The notes below the pieces were generated by a model. It was not told where the DNA came from and ran no database searches. It saw only the letters and a list, made by a program, of their open reading frames with translations. This document shows, piece by piece, positions 6,662-12,402 of a DNA stretch of 12,402 nucleotides. Numbering within the stretch: the first letter of the stretch is position 1; every line of letters starts with the position of its first letter. Source of the stretch: Bacteroidales bacterium (GTDB lineage Bacteria; Bacteroidota; Bacteroidia; Bacteroidales; SMBSF39); NCBI GenBank assembly GCA_021107685.1, contig JAIOSH010000320.1, positions 1 to 12,402 on the forward strand, read 5' to 3'. A program made the translations under genes and the position numbers.

Positions 6662-7321
6662 ATGAATTCAGAAAAATCAGATAGAGAACCATTATTTTCC
6701 CTTAAAAACAGGAAATTAATAACAAATCCGTTAAGCAAGGATAATCCTATTACAGTACAGGTATTAGGAATATGTTCGGCATTAGCAGTTACTGCAAAGT
6801 TAGAACCCGCATTTGTAATGTCTATATCTGTTATTGCGGTTTTAGCAATTGCAAATGTTATAATAGCTTTATTAAGAAATACTATTCCCCCGCGGATAAG
6901 AATTATTGTACAACTAATAGTTATAGCTTCTCTCGTAATTTTAGTTGACCAGGTTTTAAAAGCATTTGCTTATGATGTAAGCAAACAATTATCAGTTTTT
7001 GTCGGTTTGATTATCACCAATTGTATTATTATGGGACGGCTTGAAGCTTTTGCAATGGGAAATAAACCTTGGCCTGCCTTTTTAGATGGTGTCGGTAATG
7101 CTTTCGGATATGCCTGGATTTTAATTGTTGTTGCATTTTTTAGAGAGTTACTTGGTTCAGGAACTATTTGGGGATACCCGATTATAGAAAATCTTGGTTT
7201 TTACAACTGGGGTTATAAAGACAATGGTTTTATGATACTTCCTCCTATGGCACTTATAGTTGTGGGTATTATCATTTGGATTCAACGTTACAGAAATAAA
7301 GATTTAATTGAAGATAAATAA
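6662..7321 (+). CDS. nqrD: Na+-translocating NADH:quinone oxidoreductase subunit D
   Basis: NqrD is a six-helix membrane subunit that pairs with NqrE in an inverted pseudo-symmetric arrangement. The 219-residue protein shows LGICSALAVT with C38 and IITNCIIMGRLEAFA with C121. These are the two conserved mid-membrane cysteines that, with two from NqrE, ligate an intramembrane iron-sulfur cluster in solved homologues. Other family blocks are NKPWPAFLDGVGNAFGYAW (134-152) and FFRELLGSGTIWGY (159-172). Its soluble N-terminal extension (MNSEKSDREPLFSLKNRK) is short and polar. It starts 5 bp after the nqrC stop, behind only a run of T, with no Shine-Dalgarno, and ends 11 bp before nqrE. Coupled expression with both neighbours is likely. 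Confidence 0.97.
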   Translation: MNSEKSDREPLFSLKNRKLITNPLSKDNPITVQVLGICSALAVTAKLEPAFVMSISVIAVLAIANVIIALLRNTIPPRIRIIVQLIVIASLVILVDQVLKAFAYDVSKQLSVFVGLIITNCIIMGRLEAFAMGNKPWPAFLDGVGNAFGYAWILIVVAFFRELLGSGTIWGYPIIENLGFYNWGYKDNGFMILPPMALIVVGIIIWIQRYRNKDLIEDK

Positions 7322-7332
7322 TTTATAAAAAC

Positions 7333-7950
7333 ATGCAAGAACTTTTTAACATATTTGTCAAGTCAATTTTTATTGATAACATGGTATTTGCCTATTTTTT
7401 AGGCATGTGTTCATACCTTGCTGTTTCCAAAACAGTCAAAACTTCTGTTGGTCTGGGTATTGCTGTGATTTTTGTTCTCGGCATAACAGTACCGGTTGAT
7501 TATTTGATGAATAAATATCTTTTATCCACTGGTGCATTAAAATGGTTGGGAGATGGATTTGCAGAAGTTGACCTGAGCTTTTTAAGCTTTATAATGTTTA
7601 TTGCTGTAATTGCTTCAATGGTTCAATTAGTTGAAATGGTAATTGAAAAATATTCTCCTGCTTTATATTCATCATTAGGCATTTTTCTGCCATTAATTGC
7701 AGTGAACTGTGCAATATTAGGAGGTTCATTATTTATGCAGGAAAGAGAATATCAATCTATAGGACAAGCAACATCTTTTGCTTTGGGTTCAGGTATTGGT
7801 TGGTTTCTGGCAATTGTCGGTATTGCAGCTATTCGTGAGAAAATTCGTTACTCTAATATTCCGGCACCTTTGCGAGGATTAGGAATAACTTTTATTATAA
7901 CAGGCTTAATGGGAATTGCATTTATGAGCTTTATGGGGATTAAGTTGTAA
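7333..7950 (+). CDS. nqrE: Na+-translocating NADH:quinone oxidoreductase subunit E
   Basis: NqrE is the six-helix partner of NqrD. The 205-residue protein carries C26 in FLGMCSYLAVS and C126 in IAVNCAILGGSLFM, the remaining two ligands of the shared intramembrane cluster. Additional family signatures are FIDNMVFAYFLGMC (13-26) and GSGIGWFLAIVGIAAIREKIRYS (152-174). Length and hydrophobic pattern are normal and the start at MQELFNIFVKSIF is standard. It follows nqrD by 11 bp. A 175-bp repeat-containing spacer separates it from nqrF; in compact nqr operons this gap is usually a few tens of bases. RnfA is the closest alternative, excluded by the nqrA/nqrF context. Confidence 0.97.
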   Translation: MQELFNIFVKSIFIDNMVFAYFLGMCSYLAVSKTVKTSVGLGIAVIFVLGITVPVDYLMNKYLLSTGALKWLGDGFAEVDLSFLSFIMFIAVIASMVQLVEMVIEKYSPALYSSLGIFLPLIAVNCAILGGSLFMQEREYQSIGQATSFALGSGIGWFLAIVGIAAIREKIRYSNIPAPLRGLGITFIITGLMGIAFMSFMGIKL

Positions 7951-7986
7951 GTAGGCAGTAAGCAGTAGGCAGTAAGCAGTAAGCAG
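7951..7986 (+). repeat. Heptanucleotide tandem repeat GTARGCA x5
   Basis: Starting immediately after the nqrE stop codon, GTAGGCA, GTAAGCA, GTAGGCA, GTAAGCA and GTAAGCA run head to tail (7951-7985) plus a trailing G. The fifth unit breaks the strict G/A alternation at the fourth base. The tract is non-coding in this position and directly abuts the palindrome at 7987. Confidence 0.9.
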
Positions 7987-8019
7987 AAACCTACGAGGTT
8001 TTCAAAACCTCATAAGTTT
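7987..8019. repeat. 33-bp palindrome in the nqrE-nqrF spacer
   Basis: The arms AAACCTACGAGGTTTT (7987-8002) and AAAACCTCATAAGTTT (8004-8019) pair around one C with two mismatches. Both mismatches are C-A if transcribed rightward but G-U wobbles if transcribed leftward. It resembles a dispersed ACGAGGTTTT-type palindrome I have seen in Bacteroidota spacers (recollection only). There is no T-run after it, so it is not an obvious terminator. The rest of the gap (8020-8125) shows no gene. Confidence 0.75.
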
Positions 8020-8125
8020 AATAAAGTAAACAACACGGGTACGTTTTGTGGATATAAACACCTTCAGTTAGTTAATAGCCAACAGCAACTAAAATGATAA
8101 AAAAATATATTAAATATTAAACAAA

Positions 8126-9388
8126 ATGATATTATTAAACATTGGAATCGGTACTGTAATTTTATTAAGTGTGGTGGTTTTTTTAGTAATAATTTTATTA
8201 TTAATAACAGTATTATTATATGCCAGAAAAAAACTTACACCGCAAGGAGAGGTTAAATTAATTATTAATAAAGAAAAGGAATTAGAAGTCAATCCCGGTT
8301 CAACTTTGCTTTCAACACTATCAACGCATAAAATATTTCTTCCTTCTGCATGTGGTGGTGGTGGGACTTGTGGTATGTGCAAATGCCAGATATTTTCAGG
8401 CGCTGGGTCAATTTTACCTACCGAGGTTGGATTTTTTACAAGAAAAGAACAACAAGCTGATTGGCGTTTAGGCTGCCAGGTTAAAGTCAGGGAAGATATG
8501 GAAATTGGTATTCCAAAAGAAATATTCGGCATTAAAAAATGGGAATGTGAGGTTGTTTCTAACAGAAACGTAGCGACATTTATCAAAGAATTTGTTGTTA
8601 AATTACCTGAAGGCGAAACACTTGATTTCAGATCAGGAGGTTATATACAAATTGATGTTCCAAAGTGTGAAGTTGATTTTAGAAAAGATATTGAAGTTGA
8701 TGATGAATATAGAGGTGATTGGGATAGATTTAAAATGTGGGATTTGAAAATGAAGAATCCTGAGCCGATATACAGGGCTTATTCAATGGCTAATCATCCT
8801 GCTGAAGGAAATATTGTAATGCTTAATATTCGTATTGCAACTCCTCCTTTTGATAATGCTAAAAAATGTTTTAAGAAAGTTAATCCCGGTATATGTTCGT
8901 CCTATGTTTTTTCCAGAAAACCAGGCGATAAAGTTACTATTTCAGGACCTTACGGCGAATTTTATATTAAACCGACAGACAATGAAATGATGTTTATTGG
9001 CGGTGGTGCAGGTATGGCTCCAATGCGTTCGCATATTTTTCATTTATTTAATACAGAAAAAACTAACAGGAAAGTTACATTCTGGTATGGTGGTCGTTCA
9101 TTGAGAGAATTATTCTATATTGATCAATTCAAAGCTATTGAAAAAGATTTTACAAATTTTAATTTTCATATAGGTTTATCCGAACCATTGCCCGAAGATA
9201 ACTGGTCGGGATATACGGGATTTATCCATCAGGTAATATTAGATAATTACCTGAAAGCACACCCCGAACCTGAAGAAATTGAATATTACCTTTGCGGTCC
9301 TCCGCTTATGAATGATGCTGTTTTGAAAATGCTGGACGATTATGGAGTTCCTGATGAAATGATTATGTTTGATGACTTTGGCGGTTAA
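8126..9388 (+). CDS. nqrF: Na+-translocating NADH:quinone oxidoreductase subunit F
   Basis: NqrF is the NADH dehydrogenase subunit and the electron entry point. The 420-residue protein has an N-terminal membrane anchor (~4-33), then a ferredoxin domain whose 2Fe-2S ligands are C76, C82, C85 and C117 (ACGGGGTCGMC ... LGC). The flavodoxin-reductase module follows: FAD motif RAYSMANHP (217-225), NAD(H)-binding GGGAGMAPMRSH (292-303), YGGRSLRELFY (321-331), YYLCGPPLMNDAV (387-399) and the terminal FDDFGG. All domains are intact and length is typical. The ATG at 8126 precedes the anchor helix; no Shine-Dalgarno is visible. It is the last nqr gene and is convergent with the DUF4292 gene. No apbE follows, so the flavin transferase must be encoded elsewhere. 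Confidence 0.98.
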   Translation: MILLNIGIGTVILLSVVVFLVIILLLITVLLYARKKLTPQGEVKLIINKEKELEVNPGSTLLSTLSTHKIFLPSACGGGGTCGMCKCQIFSGAGSILPTEVGFFTRKEQQADWRLGCQVKVREDMEIGIPKEIFGIKKWECEVVSNRNVATFIKEFVVKLPEGETLDFRSGGYIQIDVPKCEVDFRKDIEVDDEYRGDWDRFKMWDLKMKNPEPIYRAYSMANHPAEGNIVMLNIRIATPPFDNAKKCFKKVNPGICSSYVFSRKPGDKVTISGPYGEFYIKPTDNEMMFIGGGAGMAPMRSHIFHLFNTEKTNRKVTFWYGGRSLRELFYIDQFKAIEKDFTNFNFHIGLSEPLPEDNWSGYTGFIHQVILDNYLKAHPEPEEIEYYLCGPPLMNDAVLKMLDDYGVPDEMIMFDDFGG

Positions 9389-9410
9389 GATTAAAAAGGG
9401 GAAAGTTTCT

Positions 9411-9425
9411 TTGTAGCTAATCAGT
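9411..9425 (+). repeat. 15-bp dispersed repeat, copy 2
   Basis: TTGTAGCTAATCAGT, identical to 1230-1244, again just downstream of a stop codon (nqrF). Beyond the 15-mer the copies diverge (GTTTT after copy 1, ATTAA after copy 2). Confidence 0.6.
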
Positions 9426-9450
9426 ATTAAATTAACAATAAAAATTTCTT

Positions 9451-9509
9451 GGGGAATAAGGGGAATAGAGGAAATATGGGAAATAAGGTAATAGTGGGGG
9501 AATAAGGAG
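9451..9509 (+). other. Purine/G-run tract in the convergent spacer
   Basis: An irregular repeat of the pattern G(2-5)AAATA-like units: GGGGAATAAGGGGAATAG, then GGAAATATGGGAAATAAGG and GGGGGAATAAGG. It is almost pyrimidine-poor apart from T. Four runs of three or more G are present, but the loops are about 5, 14 and 15 bases, too long for a standard G-quadruplex. It could hinder transcription read-through between nqrF and the opposite operon. Confidence 0.45.
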
Positions 9510-9518
9510 TTGGTGAAA

Positions 9519-9534
9519 TAATTTTGTAAAATTA
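9519..9534. terminator. Short AT hairpin at the 3' end of the DUF4292 gene
   Basis: TAATTTT and AAAATTA are perfect 7-bp arms around GT, starting 4 bp beyond the DUF4292 stop codon on the minus strand. All pairs are A-T, so any terminator activity would be weak. Confidence 0.25.
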
Positions 9535-9537
9535 AAA

Positions 9538-10383
9538 CTATTGAATACGGGTATATTTTGCGGGAATCCTAAAAGGTAACTTCAAAGCCTTATTTATTGA
9601 AATTTTTGAATAATCAATTGAGATTTTTATAGGGTTTTCTGCTGTTAAGTCGTAATCAATATGATTGGGAAAAATCTGGCTGTCAATATCTTTAAAATCA
9701 GAATATGTTGCTTCTAATTTTTTGTTTTCTTTTTTAATTTCTTTTATTTTTATACGGGTGATTTTAAAATTTTCAGGATTTAGAAAAATATTTTGAATAA
9801 AAATTCTTTCAGCATCTAATCCGGTTCTAACATATTTCTTTAATTTTCTCCTGCCTGCTGTTACAAGATGGTATTCTTTACTATCATAAGTAGCCCTGAA
9901 TTTCCCATTTTCGTAATATGAAAAATCATTTCCCAGTATTATTGATTGCAATATATCATAATCAATATTTGTATTGAGAAAATCATTAACAAAATTATAA
10001 TCACCTAAAAAGTATGTATTGTTAATTCTATTCAGAAACTTAATGGAATCATTAGTTATTAAAAGCCTGGCAATTTCAATTCCTAAGGCAGGAGAAAAAG
10101 AAACCCAGATAACGCTGTCTTTTTGCATACGAACCTGGCCATTAAACGAAGTTTTCTTTTTATCATTAATATAATCTATTGTGAATTTTGCTGAGAACCA
10201 ATCAAATTTCAATTCGTTCTTTTTTAATTGTTCAAATAAATAATCAGCACCATATTCTTTAAGAGGCTCTTTAACAATATGTCGCGTTGATTTACAGGAA
10301 AAGGATATAATCAGGAAAAGCAGTAAAGAAATTATATTAAATATGGAAATTTTTTTCACAGGAAATATTTTAATGCTATTCAT
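9538..10383 (-). CDS. DUF4292 family envelope lipoprotein
   Basis: The chosen start is the ATG at 10383 (MNSIKIFPVKKIS), which gives 281 residues and puts a lipoprotein signal first: basic N-region, hydrophobic core ~12-28, then SFS-C30 followed by KST. The frame stays open 120 bp upstream, but that part overlaps the TPR gene and would bury the signal. The remainder is a predicted beta-rich domain of the DUF4292 type (FSAKFTIDYINDKKKTSFNGQVRMQKDSVIWVSFSP at about 63-98, written in parts: FSAKFTIDY, GQVRMQKDSVIW). The family is related in fold to LolA/LolB-like lipoprotein carriers and is widespread in Bacteroidota; its exact role is unproven. Its start overlaps the end of the upstream TPR gene by 8 bp, implying translational coupling and a shared envelope function. 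Confidence 0.85.
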   Translation of the reverse strand: MNSIKIFPVKKISIFNIISLLLFLIISFSCKSTRHIVKEPLKEYGADYLFEQLKKNELKFDWFSAKFTIDYINDKKKTSFNGQVRMQKDSVIWVSFSPALGIEIARLLITNDSIKFLNRINNTYFLGDYNFVNDFLNTNIDYDILQSIILGNDFSYYENGKFRATYDSKEYHLVTAGRRKLKKYVRTGLDAERIFIQNIFLNPENFKITRIKIKEIKKENKKLEATYSDFKDIDSQIFPNHIDYDLTAENPIKISIDYSKISINKALKLPFRIPAKYTRIQ

Positions 10384-12136
10384 ACAATTTTTTATCTTCA
10401 ACTTTTTTATCAAGAAATTCAGAACCTTTACCCGCAGCTTTGGCTTTTTCCCAATATTCAATAGCTTGTTGAGTTTTATTAAGTTTATATAAAACATCAC
10501 CATAATGCTCCAGAATTACAGCATTATTGTTTCCGCCGTTTTCAATTGCTTTATATATCCATTCTTTTGCTTCATCATAATATCCCAATTTATACAAAAC
10601 CCACCCATAAGTATCCTGATTTGCCGAACTATTTTCCTTTAGCTCTGTGGCTCTTTTTGCCATTTTTGCAGCTTTTTCCAAATTTTTATTTCTTAATGAA
10701 AGGTAATATGCATAATTATTCAAAACATAATCATTGTCAGGGTCAAGCATTAAAATCTTTTCATAAGCTTCGTCAGAGGCTTTATTATTTTTTATCTGAT
10801 TATAAGAATCTCCGAGGTAGGTATAAAATTGTATTAAAAGTCTATCATTATCAGTAATATAATTAAGACCTTGGTTTAGAGATTTTACAGTTTCTTCAAA
10901 ATTCTTTAACTGATAATATGCTACACCGGAAAAAAGATATGGTAAAGGTTGTTCGGGAAAAAGCTCTATTGCTCTTTTGCTTTCTTCTGCCATAGCTTCA
11001 TTATCATTCAATTCGGATTCTACAATTAAAAGCTGCTCCCATATTACATATTTACTGCTATCTAAAGAAATAACAAGCCTGAAAGCATCTCTTGCTTCAC
11101 CAAATCTTTTATCCTGTATTAAAAAATCTGCATAAATGGAATATGATTTAGGGTCATTCGGATGTATATCAATCAAAATTTCAGACAATTGAAATGCTTC
11201 ATCTTTAAAATCGGAATAAATTTCATTAATAGTATAATATGCTAAAAGTATTTGAATCTTTGTGTCAATATCAAGATTTGGATTAGCAAAACCAAGCTTT
11301 AATTCTTCAAAAGACTTTTCATTATCTTCAATTTTTTTATAATAATCAGCTAATGATATATGAATATAAGGATTTTCAGGGTCAACTTCAAGAATTTTCT
11401 TATAGGCTTCCAATGCTTTTTCATACATATTATTTGACATATAAACTTCAGCTAAAATAGCGTAATACTTGCCTGAAGTTGGAAACTTTGAGATAAGTTT
11501 TTCAATTTCTTCAACTGCCTTATTTACTTTATTAATTTGAAGATATATTTTTTCTTTTTTCAATGAAATATCTTCAGTGATTCCGATTTTGTTTTCAATT
11601 AAATTAAATATTTTAATTGCATCATCATATTTGCCTTTGTATATATATATAATTGCCAATTGATTATAATAATCAAGATTATCAGGATATTTTTTTATAA
11701 GATTGTTGAATACCTTTGCTGCTTCCTCAAATTTTTCATTATTTTCATATAAGCTCGCCAGCAATAGCTGATACCATATATTTTCAGGCTCCATCGAAAC
11801 TGACTTTTCAGCCATTGCAAGTGATTCATCATATTCACCCTGAACAAAATAGATTTTAGATAGTTCAAACATTGAAGCTGCATCTGTTGGGTCTTTTTCA
11901 AGACATTGAATATATAATTCTTTAGCTTCATCATAATTCCCCAATATTTTTTGCTTATTGGCATCAATAAAGAGAGAAGTGTTCTTCTTTTTTTCTTGTT
12001 GCAAGGATTTACCGGTTTTTGATGATACCACTTGAGGGTTTCCCGTATTTTTAGTACTTTTACAAGAAGGGAAAATTAAGAATAATACTAAAGATATTAA
12101 TAAGATAGATATTTTGCTTATATTTATGAATTTCAT
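10376..12136 (-). CDS. Tetratricopeptide-repeat lipoprotein
   Basis: A 586-residue protein from the ATG at 12136. Residues 1-24 form a lipoprotein signal (MKFINISKISILLISL, lipobox IFPS-C25 then KSTKN), so it is probably anchored to the inner or outer membrane, facing the periplasm. The rest is almost entirely TPR helices: clear units start near 52 (GNYDEAKELYIQCLEKDP), 85, 119, 153 (GKYDDAIKIF), 222 (NMYEKALEAYKKILEVDP), 330, 396, 434, 468 (NLEKAAKMAKRATEL), 504 (GYYDEAKEWIYKAI) and 539. It therefore serves as a protein-protein scaffold; the partner is unknown. It leads a two-gene unit with the DUF4292 lipoprotein (8-bp overlap). In Bacteroidota this pair is commonly followed by an EnvC-like M23 peptidase, which is absent here. 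No strong promoter is visible; TATATTTA on the minus strand in the 69-bp gap upstream is one mismatch from TAnnTTTG. Confidence 0.93.
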   Translation of the reverse strand: MKFINISKISILLISLVLFLIFPSCKSTKNTGNPQVVSSKTGKSLQQEKKKNTSLFIDANKQKILGNYDEAKELYIQCLEKDPTDAASMFELSKIYFVQGEYDESLAMAEKSVSMEPENIWYQLLLASLYENNEKFEEAAKVFNNLIKKYPDNLDYYNQLAIIYIYKGKYDDAIKIFNLIENKIGITEDISLKKEKIYLQINKVNKAVEEIEKLISKFPTSGKYYAILAEVYMSNNMYEKALEAYKKILEVDPENPYIHISLADYYKKIEDNEKSFEELKLGFANPNLDIDTKIQILLAYYTINEIYSDFKDEAFQLSEILIDIHPNDPKSYSIYADFLIQDKRFGEARDAFRLVISLDSSKYVIWEQLLIVESELNDNEAMAEESKRAIELFPEQPLPYLFSGVAYYQLKNFEETVKSLNQGLNYITDNDRLLIQFYTYLGDSYNQIKNNKASDEAYEKILMLDPDNDYVLNNYAYYLSLRNKNLEKAAKMAKRATELKENSSANQDTYGWVLYKLGYYDEAKEWIYKAIENGGNNNAVILEHYGDVLYKLNKTQQAIEYWEKAKAAGKGSEFLDKKVEDKKLYE

Positions 12137-12205
12137 TTTATTATGTTTAATGTAATTATTCAGTTTGTATGAATTGATATCGTTTCAGGATAAATATAGC
12201 CTTTG

Positions 12206-12402
12206 TTAGGTTTTCGTGGTTTCTTCATCTATTTTTAGCTCAATACCGTTTTTTTGAATTTCATATGCAAAAGGGTTCATTATTGTAAAATCAGACTCTT
12301 CAATTGGATGCGGCTCAATCCTTAAATCAATCTTTCGTCTTAATCTCATTAATTGCATCTGAGTAGCAAAAAAGTCCGTCATATTACCAATAATCAACGC
12401 AA
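12206..12402 (-). CDS. Minimal nucleotidyltransferase (MNT/NTP_transf_2-like), C-terminal fragment at window edge
   Basis: The frame is open to the right edge, so only the last ~65 residues are seen and the TTG at 12397 is not a start. The visible part (ALIIGNMTDFFATQMQLM, then RRKIDLRIEPHPI at about residues 20-32 from the TTG, and NPFAYEIQKNGIEL) matches what I know of the C-terminal part of small Bacteroidota nucleotidyltransferase-domain proteins, in which RRxIDxRIEP carries the third strand acid. The GSxxxGxxxxxSDxD signature would lie upstream, outside the window. Such proteins often pair with a HEPN protein as an antitoxin that AMPylates the toxin; no partner is visible on this side. 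The TPR gene starts 69 bp downstream on the same strand. Confidence 0.65.
   Translation of the reverse strand, partial: ALIIGNMTDFFATQMQLMRLRRKIDLRIEPHPIEESDFTIMNPFAYEIQKNGIELKIDEETTKT

Noticed and set aside
7951..7986. CRISPR array
   Set aside because: Units are 7 bp, directly adjacent and without spacers; no cas genes are present.
8110..8586. Minus-strand open frame overlapping the 5' part of nqrF
   Set aside because: nqrF is intact with ferredoxin ligands in this region; the reverse frame has no domain signs.
9451..9509. G-quadruplex
   Set aside because: Two of three loops are about 14-15 bases, beyond the usual limit of 7, so a stable quadruplex is unlikely.
10384..10503. N-terminal extension of the DUF4292 protein to an upstream start
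   Set aside because: It would place 40 lysine-rich residues before a clear lipoprotein signal and overlap the TPR coding region by 128 bp.
10546..10857. Plus-strand open frame opposite the TPR gene
   Set aside because: Shadow of the TPR coding sequence; composition is His/Tyr/Leu-rich as expected from reversed Asp/Glu/Lys codons.
11695..11967. Second minus-strand frame inside the TPR gene
   Set aside because: Overlaps clear TPR units in the main frame and has no independent support.

Overview
The window reads as chromosome of an AT-rich member of the Bacteroidota, most likely Bacteroidales-like. The support is the style of the proteins (NqrA-F, a DUF4292 lipoprotein beside a TPR lipoprotein, an M28-PDZ peptidase, an AAA_14/DUF4143 ATPase), the absence of clear Shine-Dalgarno sequences before most genes, near-matches to the Bacteroidota -33/-7 promoter (TTTG / TAnnTTTG), and low G+C throughout. 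The assignment is by recognition only; no rRNA or other marker is present.

Layout. Bases 2-1222 (+) carry the 3' part of a secreted-type M28 zinc aminopeptidase with a C-terminal PDZ domain. It converges on a DUF4143-type ATPase at 1444-2580 (-), which looks richer in G+C than its neighbours and is probably a mobile accessory gene. Bases 2899-9388 (+) hold a complete Na+-translocating NADH:quinone oxidoreductase locus in canonical order nqrA-B-C-D-E-F. The Cys ligands, FAD/NAD motifs and both covalent-FMN threonines are recognisable. On the minus strand, 9538-10383 (DUF4292 lipoprotein) and 10376-12136 (TPR lipoprotein) overlap by 8 bp and form an envelope pair. At 12206-12402 (-) is the C-terminal end of a minimal nucleotidyltransferase.

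How it works together. NqrF takes electrons from NADH (FAD, 2Fe-2S). They pass through the NqrD/NqrE cluster and the covalent FMNs of NqrC and NqrB to quinone, coupled to Na+ export; NqrA is the peripheral partner subunit. The flavin transferase ApbE needed for FMN attachment is not in the window.

The unusual content is in the spacers. The nqr genes are tightly packed except for two insertions: a 441-bp nqrA-nqrB gap holding a ~240-bp imperfect palindrome whose dyad axis falls exactly on a central hairpin (MITE-like or a structured RNA), and a 175-bp nqrE-nqrF gap holding a 7-bp tandem repeat followed by a 33-bp palindrome. Heptanucleotide-phase repeats occur in three separate spacers, and short blocks are shared between the spacers after the peptidase, in the nqrA-B gap and after nqrF. 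I see no phage, CRISPR, tRNA, rRNA or convincing new multi-gene system; the coding content is otherwise ordinary.
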